64,000 nt of DNA from Epiperipatus broadwayi. Taxonomy: Eukaryota > Onychophora > Udeonychophora > Euonychophora > Peripatidae. The DNA lies in the NCBI GenBank assembly GCA_028023455.1, contig JAQFVV010006246.1:859501-923500 (forward strand), given 5' to 3'. Of the stretch, positions 12,202 to 22,594 are shown in pieces. The notes below the pieces were generated by a model. It was not told where the DNA came from. It saw only the letters and a list, made by a program, of their open reading frames with translations, and made no database searches. The stretch's first letter is position 1. Every line of letters begins with the position of its first letter. The translations under genes and the position numbers were made by a program.

Positions 12202-12620
12202 CTAGTTTGGTTTTGGCAAGATAGTAGGTACATGGTTACTGCACCCTGGCTTTGGATTATTCCCTGGGCTATTATGGGGATTTGTTTTGTTTTTCCCACT
12301 ATTAACTTGGGTTCTATCAGGAGTCCATATGTAAGGAGAGGATTTCATGGATTTTCCCTTCCAATGATATGGGTCATTATTATTTTTTCTTTTTTTGTAG
12401 TAAATGGTATTGATGGCCATTTCTTCTTTTCATTTTTCAGGCATCCTATTTGAAACATTAGCTGAATTTAAATCAATGCTATTTAACAATTCGGCTACTT
12501 GCTCAATGTTTCTAGCATTGGTGTATAATAGTACTTGCTCAATTTTTAAAGGCAAATTTCTTTTGATAATTCTTATCATGTCACCTTCACTCAGGTGGTA
12601 AGTATTCAATGTTCTAAGTC
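12202..12620 (-). pseudogene. Gypsy gag C-terminal region, basic nucleocapsid-like
   Basis: After a frameshift near 12624 the reading continues as MIRIIKRNLPLKIEQVLLY and NIEQVAELLNSIDLN (capsid C-terminal helices). It then meets a TGA at about 12430-12432 and a Lys/Asn/Pro-rich basic tail (KKRKNNNDPYHWKGKSMKSS) ending at 12202. I see no intact CCHC zinc knuckle, so RNA binding would depend on the basic residues or the knuckle has been lost. Confidence 0.75.
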
Positions 12621-12623
12621 TTG

Positions 12624-13919
12624 TTACTTGGCGGCGGAAAAATTTGGTGTTTCTCCTGGTGTTTGCCGATATTTTTCTTGAAATAGCTGATAAAAAAGAG
12701 CTTCTTGTTTATCTCTGTTCCAAAAGTTCTTGACTAAAAGGTTTTGATAGCCATCAAATGTGGATGGAGTTTGGAACAATGATTCCCACCACATTAGTGT
12801 GTCACCTTGTAAGTGGCTATAAGCAATAATAAGTTTCTCTGCCTCAGACAAATTGTGATTAACTGAGAAGTATAAATTAAGGCTTCTAAGGTGTTCCATA
12901 GGGGCCTCATTAACTAAACCTTTAAAGTTTTTCAACTTCACAAACTGGTTAATTGCACTAATTTGAGCTGTGCGGTTATTCATATTAGTCATCTCCATTG
13001 AGTTAATTGGTTGAATAGGTACTTGTGTATTTTGATTCATCTGGCAATTGTTCGATACTATTCCCTCTAAGTTAAAATTACAAGGAGAATCTTCTATCTC
13101 CAGTGGTATTTGACGTGACCAAATAGGTCCCAAATAGGGGTCATCATCCTTGCTACTGTCTTTGAAAACTATTTCTAAATCATTTCCTAACTTATCTTCA
13201 TTCACATAATTAGTTTGTGTTGATCTATCAACCTCATCAGGCTGCATTTCCATTCTATATGCCTTTTGGTGTAAATGAGTTTCAATTGCTTCAAATCTTT
13301 GATTAGTGGCTTTATCCATATGTTCCATTTGGTCCTGAATTCCTTTTATGCCTTCAATTACTGTTCCTAATTTTACATCATTCGGAAGAGTCTCCAATTC
13401 ACTAGAAGCTATCTTTTCCTCCAAATGCTTTACATTTTGACTCATCTCTTCAAAAGATTTGTTATTCAATTCCACTTTATTATTTAATCGGGAGTGAAGT
13501 TGCTCAATTTTGGTGTTAATGACACTAACTTCTTCCTGAATTTTGATTTGGTGTCTATCCTGTTCAGCAGATACTTCTTCCTTAAAATGTACATGATTTT
13601 GTTGTACTTCTTCATATTTAGTATCCAGTTGGCTGGTGATAGTGTGCTTGAATTTTTCCAATCTCTGTTGACACTTTATGTCCTTCTCATCTATCTCTTT
13701 CCTCATTTCAAACATAGCCAGTTTCAATTCTTTATTATCTTCTTGGACACTATTTAAACCTAAAGATAATCGTTCCATATCTGCAGATAGTTTACTTTCA
13801 AATTCCTTCATTTTTATATCCATATTAATGTTTAAATTATTGAAATTGGCTGCCATTTCTTCTCTTAAAATACTGTTATTTGCTGCCATTTCTTCTTTTA
13901 AACTACTGTTATTGCGCAT
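12624..13919 (-). pseudogene. Gypsy gag: coiled-coil region and capsid
   Basis: A 431-codon frame. The first 220 residues are strongly coiled-coil, rich in Glu, Lys and Asn, starting with repeats of LKEEMAANNS and continuing MKEFESKLSADMERL. The capsid-like part begins around AINQFVKLKNFKGLVNEAP and contains MEHLRSLNLYFSVNHNLSEAEKLIIAYSHLQGDTLMWWESL, typical of retrotransposon gag ('W-x-x-L' after a long helix; motif given in parts: GDTLMWWESL). It ends by frameshift at 12624. The N-terminal start lies upstream in another frame (14397). Confidence 0.88.
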
Positions 13920-14072
13920 TTCTTCTTTTAAACTACTGTTATTCTCCTTCTTCCTTTAAACTACTGTTATTTCTACCTTTCTTCTCTTTCTTCCTTTAAA
14001 CTACTGTTATTTGCTGCCATTTTCTTTTAAACTACTGTTATTGGCTGCCATTTCTTTCTTTAAACTTGCTCT
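13848..14072 (-). repeat. Tandem repeats encoding 11-residue gag coiled-coil units
   Basis: About seven imperfect units of roughly 33 bp, each containing TTTAAACTACTGTTATT and usually GCTGCCATTTCTTC on the + strand. Read on the - strand they encode an 11-residue repeat close to NNSSLKEEMAA. Several units are shortened or altered by 1-2 bases, which produces the frame break between the gag N-terminus and the main gag frame. Confidence 0.85.
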
Positions 14073-14073
14073 C

Positions 14074-14397
14074 TTACTTTTTTCCATCATCGTCTGTATC
14101 ATTAGCCATCCATAGTTCCATCATATTCTCAGTAGTTTGTGTTATTTCAACTCTGGGTATATGAGTAACTTCATTAGTATGGGTTTCTTGAGTTTGAAAA
14201 ACTATCTGGCTTTCTTCCTGCATCTGTTGGAAATGTTTAGTTTTGGTTATAGACCCCCCCCCAGATGCTTGGCTATACTTAGCTTCTTTCTCAACAACAG
14301 TGGTAGTCATTTCTATTTCACTATCACTACTACTCTCTGATTTTGGTAAATGCTTAAGATCCATATTTAATAAATATTTTTTACTTCTGGTTAACAT
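14074..14397 (-). pseudogene. Gypsy gag N-terminus
   Basis: The first ATG-led frame downstream of the PBS (107 codons) begins MLTRSKKYLLNMDLKHLPKS and has an acidic Ser/Asp patch (SESSSDSEIEM), a Gln/Thr-rich middle and an acidic end (NDTDDDGKK). It is positioned as the start of gag, about 510 bp after the PBS, and runs into the degenerate repeat tract where frame is lost. No myristoylation signal is present. Confidence 0.75.
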
Positions 14398-14906
14398 TAA
14401 AAATTTTATTTATAACTTTAAAATATATTATTTGGTTTTATTAATACAAGTGAATATATATATACCATAGGGTTCTATATGCCATCTTTTTGCCATTTGC
14501 ATTTAGTTTAGATTTCCCTTATGTATGTAACTTTTATTTCCCATTTTAAAAACCTGATCTTTTATTTTTCCAGACTCATCTATTTTAACTATGGTTTAAT
14601 CAATAACTATTTATTTAATGATTGGTCTCGGCTCATTTCATTATCTATATCCCTCAAATTTCACTTACCATTCTAGATAATAGTTTTTATTTGATAAAAC
14701 TAATTATAACAAAAAGAAATATTGAATACACTTTTTAAAACTGTAATTATATGAATCATTTATGGGTTACATGTGTAAGTTTATAGAGGTTATATATATA
14801 TGTGCAAAAACGACTTAAAATAAAAAAAATTTCAAACAAAAAAAATTGTTACTATTATTTTTTTATGAGTTCAATAGCTAGATCTCCTTGGAGACTTGAT
14901 ATTCAT
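14398..14906 (-). other. Untranslated leader of the Gypsy element
   Basis: About 500 bp between the PBS and the first gag ATG. AT-rich with a poly(A)-rich patch near 14820-14845. This is the expected location of the packaging signal, but no structure can be claimed. Confidence 0.6.
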
Positions 14907-14924
14907 GCCCCACGTTGGGCGCCA
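14907..14924 (-). other. Primer-binding site, tRNA-Lys (CUU-type)
   Basis: The - strand reads TGGCGCCCAACGTGGGGC, two bases from the end of the 5' LTR. As far as I know this 18-mer is exactly complementary to the 3' end of animal tRNA-Lys(CUU), including CCA. It therefore fixes the orientation and primer of the element. Confidence 0.93.
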
Positions 14925-14926
14925 GA

Positions 14927-17293
14927 TGTAACGGGCTGGTCGGATTCCTGGAGAGATAGGGGTTTCGCATCTTACTATGGTCGGACTTTGGGTCTTCGGA
15001 TAGGATGCAAGTGATTACACGATGAAATACATAACCTATGATTGTACCTACTTCCAATAGACTAGCTCTACCTATTTTTATTAACTTAGATACAATTTGG
15101 GTCAGTTCATCCAATTCTCACCCCTATATAGCCGCGTTATACCACAGTATTCAAACTCAGGGAGTAATTGCCTGAGCTCTCTTATCAGGGAAGGAGATCA
15201 CACTAATAGTAGTTATTGCACCTCTATATAGGTGATAATTAACTATCAAAAATCAATTAAGCATAGGATATATAAAAAAAAATATGTATGTGCAGTATAA
15301 GTATATATGTATTAAAAGTTATAATAAATGGCTTAAATATGTATATGTATTTCCTCCATTATATTAATAATATTAATAAGTGTAAAACTAAATAAGATAA
15401 TAATGTTTATAATGGATGTGTGAATAATAAAGAACTATAAAGCTGATGGTGGATATTGAAATAATGATGAGTTAGAGACCAAACCAAAATAATGAATTAT
15501 ATAAACATTTATTGACTAACAAAAAAAATATTAAGTATTAATAACAATTAAGTCTGATATATGTAATTCATTTTGTCAAGAATGAATCTCTACCACATCG
15601 ATATCTATAATGATATTAATAAAATAAAACCCTTGCCCTAAACCCAATGGTAGAAGTTCATTTACTTGTCTAATTATTTACAACCACGAATATATAAAAT
15701 CATAATATGTACATGTGATTTCGATTTCTAACTGGCTAATTTAATATATATATATATAAGCATAACAACAACAACAAAAAAAATATTTGTTGTCTAGATA
15801 AATCAATGATTATAAATCATTGATTTATAAAAGCAATACTAAGGTAAGTTTAATTAATAATAGAAAAATCTATCAGTGTGTTTTACTTAATATAAGATGA
15901 TATTAAAATTTCTTACCTCCTAATTTTCTATAGTTGTCAAAAGTCAGTCAGCTGGGAAGAGCGTCGTGTAGGGATTTTTTTTTTATTCTTATTACAATTA
16001 TAAATGATAAAAATATATATATCTAAGTTTTTCCCCCCTTATTACTCTCATACAGAGTACTCCAAAAATTATTCACATTAGCTTCCATTTGTAGAAACGA
16101 AAATAATACATAAAACTTACATATATACAAAATAATAAAACAAAAAAAATCACAATTTATATCCCATTATGTTAAATAAAGTTCGATGAGTCCTGGAAAC
16201 TGTTCATTTGTTAAATAAATTCCTAGGAATGGAGATGAAGTTTTATTCCCACGACGAATTTGCAATTTCTTGTCTGAGTCAAGAAATAATAGTGTCCTCC
16301 ATTTATCCTGTCCTGAATTTTGTTAGACATTTTATTTAAAACAAAGATGGTTTTTAAGTTTCTCCTAAATGGGCAGGTAAAATCCGATCTCTTTTATGGC
16401 TTTATTGATGGGCATATTATTACCCCATGGTATAAACTTTTTTAGCAAGCCATCATGATATAAAATTAATATATATTTATTAATTCATTTGCTTTTCAAA
16501 ATTTCAACGACAATATTACTATATATCAAAACAAATAATTATTGAATATTTCTGCAACGCTTAAGTTTCTCTTATTTGTCTAATTAGCAAATAATTTCAA
16601 ACTTCTTACTTTTCACAAACGATTGCTTTAAAATTTCAGGTTTTGATCATTTTGATAAATATTTAAATATATAAATATTTATACATTTAAATTCAAACAC
16701 TCATATCTGTTTTGTATTTGAATTTATTTTTAAGTAGAAAAAAAATAATAATGTTCCATCTTCAAATGCAGAAGAAAATTATAACCTTTAATACGGCGTT
16801 CTGTCGCGTGAAGTTATTTTAAGCATTTTAACCTTGACATTTCCTATTGTTTAAATGACGTAATAAAAATAAATGGGATTATAAATAAAAAAATAATAAT
16901 TTATAAATATTTTAAATTTCATTTCCCCAAATTTCATCTCCACAAATGGTTGCCTTATGTTTACATTTTAATCCAGTCATTGTTTTTATTTATTTATCTC
17001 TCTTAAGTTTATGTGTAAGTTTTTTATGTAGTTATCCCCAATTATTAACATATAATACATTGTATTCTAGTGTTAATATACCTATCTGTTTCTCTATTAA
17101 TTTATTGGCTTTTATTACTTCTCTAGAAATAAAAAAATTGTTTATACACATGTATATGTTGGAAAGAAAAAAAAAATGTTACTATGACAATTTGCTTGGC
17201 AATATATTGGTTAAGCAAATATGTTATGAGGCTCTAATTGGTAAAGTGTCTTAAATAACTGGATGGTGTGGCAGTTTGTAGCTCATCACTACA
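14927..17293 (-). repeat. 5' LTR of the Gypsy element (2367 bp)
   Basis: Paralogous to 5908-8283. In element orientation it starts TGTAGTGATGAGC and ends AGCCCGTTACA next to the PBS. The promoter and R region must lie here; the AATAAATG on the - strand (from about 15503) is the likely poly(A) signal. Divergence from the other LTR is modest, with some clustered differences (near 14940-14975 and 15955-15980). Confidence 0.95.
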
Positions 17294-17403
17294 ATATATA
17301 TGTATGTACAAAGTTTAAATATAAAATTTAATATTTATTGTACCGAGTATAGTTTTGATGCTTTCATGTCATATTTTGCTGATTTAAATGCTATTAGTTT
17401 TTT

Positions 17404-17440
17404 GGTTCATTACATATTTATTCATTTTGTGTAATGAACC
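17404..17440. repeat. Short perfect hairpin
   Basis: GGTTCATTACA at 17404-17414 is the exact reverse complement of TGTAATGAACC at 17430-17440, separated by a 15-base AT-rich loop. Function unknown; it may be a remnant of a foldback element. Confidence 0.7.
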
Positions 17441-17512
17441 ATCTTTTATTTCTTTCATATTAATATATGAAATAGCAGATTATGGAAATGTAATTATATA
17501 TATATACACTTC

Positions 17513-17857
17513 AAAAATTATCCCAAATTCATAACTATCCAAAGAACATAAATTCTGAAACACAACCAATGGTTTCACTGTGCCAAGCAGACTTATTAAG
17601 TGTAAAGGACTAAAATATAATAAATTTGTACTAAATCTTACCCACAATTCCACTCACTGCTTACACACCCCTAATATTAAAAGATAGGGGGTATGGGATG
17701 TAAGTAGAATTGTGGGTAATATTTACTATAAATTTGTTATTATCTTTTAGTTCTTTACACTTGAGAAGTCTGCTTAAAGCAATGAAACCATTGGTTGCAT
17801 CTCAGAATTTATTTCCTTTGGCTAGTCAGTTTAGTTGTGAATATATGGCAATTTTGA
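17513..17857. repeat. Large imperfect inverted repeat (foldback, about 165 bp arms)
   Basis: The left arm (17513 to about 17680) and right arm (about 17690-17857) are reverse complements at most positions. Matching landmarks are AATTCTGA/TCAGAATT, AACCAATGGTTTCA/ATGAAACCATTGGTT, AAGTGTAAAG/CTTTACACTT and ACCCACAATTC/GAATTGTGGGT. The loop is short and AT-rich. It lies 220 bp from the end of the Gypsy element, upstream of the CUB exon. Likely a foldback/MITE-type element; no transposase. Confidence 0.8.
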
Positions 17858-17890
17858 TTATTTATTGACTAGTTTAATTTTAGACTTTTA

Positions 17891-17892
17891 AT

Positions 17893-17968
<76 letters not shown>
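17891..17968. repeat. (AT)n microsatellite, two blocks
   Basis: Two long alternating AT runs are separated by ATAAAGTATAAAT. The first is bounded by CTTTATAT...ATATAAAG, so the whole block is palindromic. Confidence 0.95.
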
Positions 17969-18695
17969 CTGAATACACATCTACATTGTATTTAAGTAAA
18001 TACTTAATTCAGTGAATAAAATTAACAACTAAAGTTTATTAACTCTAAATATATATAATAATAAATATCCAACTTAAATATTACAACTAGCTGCTTGCAA
18101 ATTGTTCTGGCATTAAAGGCTCTTGCATATAAAGTTTATAATTTCTTCACTGCTCCAGTCACATTCTATGATGACTACTTTTAAGGGTTTTTTTCTCTAC
18201 AATAAGTTGCAGTTTTTATATCTCATATGATCACCATAAGTAAGTCTTAATTTGCAAATTAAAATATATTTGAATATTTAACATAACTGCATACATAAAT
18301 GTTCTAAAATATCAATTTATTGAGATTTTTTATTAACTTGAGTTTACAAATATACATCAGTTATTTATCCAGACAGTGCAATATGTATTACATATTATGT
18401 GTGGATTGATTGATAAACATTCCATTGTGGAGCAAAAAAATTTCCAGGTCTATTTTCTTTTTTACTTTTATACTCTAAAACTAATAAATTTTAGGTATTT
18501 TCTTTAACAATCGATAATTGAATGTTATTTGAGTTTATTACTATTCATTATATATACCTGAAAAATAATTTTATGAGTTAAGGTAAAAAATGCACTTATA
18601 AAAACAAAAAAACTTGCAAATATATATTATTACATTCTCATACATATGTTGTGTGTTTGATTGTAGAAAATAGTAATATATCATTATTGTTATAG

Positions 18696-18935
18696 GAAAT
18701 GTTATTATACTACAATTTACATTAATGGAAGTTGAAGATTCTGTTAATTGCAGTAAAGATTATATTCTAGTTCGTAATGGGAATAATGCGTTTGCTCCAG
18801 AAATTGGTAGATATTGTGGAAGAAGAATACCACATGCTATTACATCTTCAAGTGAATTTCTTTTTATTAATTTTATTTCTGATATGGTTAATGAATTACG
18901 TGGATTTAGAGCTACTTATACTGATACTTTAACAA
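18696..18935 (+). CDS. CUB-domain exon (second half of a CUB domain)
   Basis: Part of an extracellular or membrane-anchored protein with CUB domains (about 110-residue beta-sandwich modules for protein or ligand binding). Acceptor TTATAG ends at 18695; donor A|GTAAGT follows 18935. The exon encodes GNVIILQFTLMEVEDSVNC, KDYILVRNG, EIGRYCGRRIPHAITSSS, FLFINFISD and LRGFRATYTDT. This contains the CUB hallmarks: LxF-x-x-x-x-v-E, C-x-x-DY-x-x-V-R-x-G, a second Cys in RYCG, and G-F-x-A-x-Y at the end. The DY and D residues of the calcium-binding (cb)CUB site are partly present (E, D-Y, S). It begins with two bases of a split codon and ends with one base, which joins exactly to the exon at 25248. 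The first half of this CUB must lie in an upstream exon that I could not find. Confidence 0.88.
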
Positions 18936-18983
18936 GTAAGTATTATACCAGCTACACATTTATCTAACTAGGTCTAAATTTTA

Positions 18984-19200
18984 TATATATATATATTCCA
19001 AACAATATAATAATTAATATAGTAAAACAATATTTTAAAAAACAAATATATACCACAATTTAATAGAAGTACTGTCAACTATCTATGTAGTCGTTATGGA
19101 TAGTTGAAAGTATTTCTATTAAATTGTGGTATATATTTGTTTTTTAAAATATTGTTTTACTGTATTAATTATTGTTATTGTTTTGAATAATTATATATAT
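18984..19200. repeat. Near-perfect palindrome, about 95 bp arms
   Basis: The left arm (about 18984-19083) is matched by the reverse complement in 19097-19200. Landmarks: AGTAAAACAATATTTTAAAA with TTTTAAAATATTGTTTTACT, TATACCACAATTTAATAGAA with TTCTATTAAATTGTGGTATA, and CAACTATC with GATAGTTG. Only a handful of mismatches occur in the inner 75 bp, with a loop of about 13 bases. It starts about 50 bp after the CUB exon donor, inside the intron. It may be a foldback MITE or a long hairpin-forming intronic sequence. Confidence 0.88.
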
Positions 19201-20091
19201 TTTATCATAATTGGAATACAGACATTGATTAATAATTTATATATATATATAATATGGATTATTTTAATTGAATATTTTATGCATATTTATTTAAATAAGC
19301 ATGATATTCTATGTGTTTTATTAATTTATTTGAATTCAGACAATAATTAGCTTTTAAATTAGCTAAACAGAAGACTATTGTTTATTTATACTTCATCAGT
19401 CAGTCTCTAAATCACAATCAATTTTCCTAAAGGAATAACAGATTTTAGAGACAGGATAAGAGTTTACATATGTTTTTAGTCATATAAGTGAATTCTTGTG
19501 AAATGTATAGCTTCACATAAAAAAAATATAGAATAAGATGAAGTGATGTTTTATCTATATGTAACATTGCTTATATCTATTAGAAAGTTAAATCACTAAC
19601 AAAGATAATTAATTATAATTTTAGATTAGGATAAAGTATCCAAACATAACATTTTTCAATCGTCAGTAAACTCTTGAACAAAAAAAAATCTTCCAAAATA
19701 GATTTTATATATTTAAAAAATTTTAAGATCCATTGTAATAGAGAAAACCAAAAAATGAACAAAATTATAATATTTGAATTCTTTCATTTTCAACTTTCAA
19801 ATGCTTTTTATAATGCTATTATTAAAGAAGTACTACATGGGAATAAAATAATAATTGGTATATTACCTTTAGAAAGAAAGTTATTTTTCTAAAAGATGCC
19901 AAAATGAGATGTTTTTTCGGCTTCTCATTTGCTCAGGAAATATTTTAGGATTTAAAAATTTTTCTTTTATAAAATTTCCAATAAACTTTTTTTTTATTAT
20001 GATGAACTTTTATCATTCTTGCTATTATGACATTATTTCATAATAATGATTAAATACTTCATTTCTACTGCAAAATGAAAGGAATCAATCT
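19201..20091. other. Intronic AT-rich DNA, no gene seen
   Basis: Between the palindrome and the small SINE I see AT-rich intronic sequence with random short open frames. No motif or element end was recognised. Confidence 0.5.
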
Positions 20092-20228
20092 TATTCTATA
20101 TATGTTTTTTTTTTTTTCATGTGTCAAAGCATCGGCCGGGAAGTGAACCCGCGAATCTGGGACAACTGTTTGTAAGGCCGCTGTGCTGACCACTCGGCCA
20201 CCAACACTTGATAGTATTCTAGATATGT
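20092..20228 (-). mobile_element. Short tRNA-derived SINE with poly(A) tail and target duplication
   Basis: On the - strand a GC-rich body of about 95 bp has a canonical box A (TGGCCGAGTGG at 20200-20190) and box B (GGTTCACTTCC at 20149-20139). The flanking acceptor arms GTGTTGG and CCGATGC pair with wobbles. The body ends in about 13 A residues (poly(T) at 20105-20117 on +). Target duplication TATTCTATATATGT (20092-20105) and TATTCTAGATATGT (20215-20228) differs at one base. Box A with a long variable region points to a Ser/Leu-type tRNA origin, but the anticodon arm does not fold normally, so this is a retroposed tRNA-like SINE and not a working tRNA gene. Confidence 0.85.
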
Positions 20229-21529
20229 TTGCTAAAACATAAAACCATATTTCAAAGCAATATTGAGTTTAAAATATACCCCCAAAATAACAGTTTTTAT
20301 TGTTTCAAAGTAATTGAGTTAAAAACATATCAAAATAACTAACAAAGATAAAATAGTTTTATTTTTGCTAGAAATTTATTAGTTTTAATCCACATTTTCA
20401 ATGATAAACCCAAAACTCAAATAAAATAACAAAAATAATACAAAATATAATTTGTAAAAAAAAATTGATCCAGCATTTTTTCAAATTATTATTTCACATA
20501 AATAGGTGCTGCAAGTCAAGAACAATCATATAATCTGTTTTTTTAAATTTATTGATAAATATTTATTATAAATTGCTGAAATGAAAATTTATTTTTGTAT
20601 TAAATATATGAATGAGTAAAATTTGGAAGGTTTTTGTCAATGATTTCTCTAATGGATCATAATTGCAGTAGCTTTACAACTAATGCAATGCCATGAAGAT
20701 CAGACAGATGGATAACTGATACCAAATATTTCATTGATCTAATAAAATATGTCATATAATTCTCACTGACTTGCAATATTTATATGTTTTAACTCCTATG
20801 TTAATTAACTTTCTTCATGTTTTTACAAGAGAATACACAGCATATAACATTACTGCTATTATGTTTTTTAGGATTATTATTTTAGCATAGTTAATAATCT
20901 GGTGATTTAAACATGTCTATTATAAAAATTGTACCTGTTTTTATACAATGACAACATTGAATGTGAATAACTTTCAATTGTTTAGAACTATTGAGATTAG
21001 TAGGAAAAGTCTTCTGTTTTTGTTGATATATATTTGTATAATAAAAAAGAAACACACATATTTTTATTTATTTGATTTTTGTGGTATTTTAAAAAAGCCC
21101 AAACATTTAATGCTTCTGTCTTCATTCATCACCAAAAAGGCAATAAAATGAGATTAGTTTCCAAATACATGAAGGATGGATTTTCTCAGTGATAAAATAA
21201 ATTCTAATTTTGCCTCCACATCCCACAATCAATAAGCATTTAAGCATTTGCTTTCCAGTCTATTGTATTACCATGACTTTGTGTTTAAATATTATATCCT
21301 TTGTATTCTTTGTATTCTAGTATAAACTAGATAATATAACCAACTTTCTCTACTAAATGAGTTAAAGTATGGATGAGTAACACCATTTAGCTTGATAGTA
21401 AATAATTTTTATCTTCATTATTTGGTAATATATTAAAAACATTTTACCATCCAGTGATAACTGTTAAAGGTCTTTTACAAAAATTTATTAATCATTTAGA
21501 CTTTTAACATAGATTCAGCTATTAGTAAT
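20229..21529. other. Intronic AT-rich DNA, no gene seen
   Basis: No exon between the two CUB exons is needed, since they join in frame, and none is visible here. Short frames (for example 20948-21151) have no features. Confidence 0.5.
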
Positions 21530-21725
21530 AACACATAGATTACTTCAGAACACAGTGTTTTGCCTGATATTATTCTCCTCTTTTTTCAGATTGTCTGACC
21601 AGTGACAATAGAAAGTGAAGCAGGGCTGTTCAATCTGTGAATACTAAATTTAAATGATGTTGTAACCAACTAGACTATTCTGTTAAAGACAGTAATCATA
21701 AAAAATTTATATAGTTATCTATTAC
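21530..21725 (-). repeat. Decayed copy of the PLE 3'-end / tRNA-Lys-like module
   Basis: Aligns on the - strand with 63116-63350 and with the PLE-1 3' region. Shared landmarks (in - orientation) are an ATAGATAA-x-TATA-x-AATTT stretch, then CTAGTTGGTT, then GTCACTGGTCAGAC, CTGAAAAAAGAGGAGAATAATA and CAGTGTTCTG (quoted in parts). Box B-like sequence is largely lost. The homology includes bases upstream of the tRNA-like head, as in the other two copies. Confidence 0.65.
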
Positions 21726-22254
21726 AATCTTTCTGATTTTTTTACTTTTTCTTAAAGATAAGGTTAATAAGTAGTTTCCAAATACTATAAATTAGCACAT
21801 TAGGTTGACATTTGAAACTACTTTTAATGTATATTTTTGTTGTTCATTTAAAGTTTTATTAATAATTGATGAACTATCATTCTTCATGAAAGTTTATTCT
21901 ATGTAGGATCTTTTATTTTTGACTTCTTCTGCTTTATTTAATAATGGCAGTATACCTTCATGATTTGTAATTCTGTCACAATTGGATATATATGCTAAAT
22001 ATTTTTCTCTGTGTGTGACATTTTTGCAAACCCCAATTTAGATCTTTCTATAAAGCCAGATTTTAGGTGGAGGTACAGTAGAATCTATGGTTTGTTTTAA
22101 TTAACATCGGTGATGGGAGAAGTGACAGTAGTGAACTGATAATCATGTTTTGATTTTGTTGATAGATTTTCTGTGCTGAACTGGATATATTGTTATTATG
22201 TAAAATGTTAAGGGTTCAGACAGACTCATTTTTGTTTGTATGTTTCTATCACAC
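21726..22254. other. Intronic AT-rich DNA
   Basis: No coding or repeat assignment can be supported. The block sits between the decayed 3'-end module and the PLE-3 remnant and may include decayed PLE sequence. Confidence 0.4.
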
Positions 22255-22594
22255 TATTGTAAAGAAAAGACTAAATAACAATAATAGTTCATAAGCTAAA
22301 CCAACTCATTCTATCAACAGTATTATGAAATTCTTAATATTCTGCATAATATAAGTATACTTTCAATACAATGTAGGATTCTTCCCACAAAATCAAGGCA
22401 GAATTGTAGGTTTATCTTTTTTTTACCTCTAATCAGCACAATTTTTATAGAAAATCTTGAAACCATAGCTATAAAAGTACTCCATCTTCATCTAAAGTTT
22501 GGATCCTTTATGTCACATTTGTTGTATATCCCTAGCATAAAAACTATTATAAGCATTCTGGACATACATCAATAAGCATATCCCTTTTAACTAT

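Larger units (their letters stand above)
5908..17293 (-). mobile_element. Ty3/Gypsy LTR retrotransposon, near complete but with broken ORFs
   Basis: An 11.4 kb element on the - strand. Two direct LTRs (5908-8283 and 14927-17293) run from TGTAACGGGC to CATCACTACA on the + strand, so in element orientation they are TGTAG...TTACA. Between them, in element order, are PBS (14924-14907), gag (14397 to about 12202), protease/RT, RNase H, integrase (to 8941) and a polypurine tract (8297-8284). The pol order PR-RT-RH-IN, the HHCC and DDE integrase and the absence of an env-like ORF place it in Ty3/Gypsy (Metaviridae). It is flanked by (AT)n on both sides. Stops and frameshifts interrupt gag, RT, RNase H and the RH-IN junction, so this copy is not autonomous as it stands. 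Confidence 0.95.

Noticed and set aside
14802-15114. Open frames on both strands across the PBS and LTR start
   Set aside because: They span the LTR/PBS junction; no protein motif, and the DNA is explained by the retroelement structure.
20106-20214. A functional tRNA gene
   Set aside because: Box A and box B are good, but the anticodon arm does not fold into a 5-bp stem with a 7-base loop, and the poly(A) tail and target duplication show retroposition.
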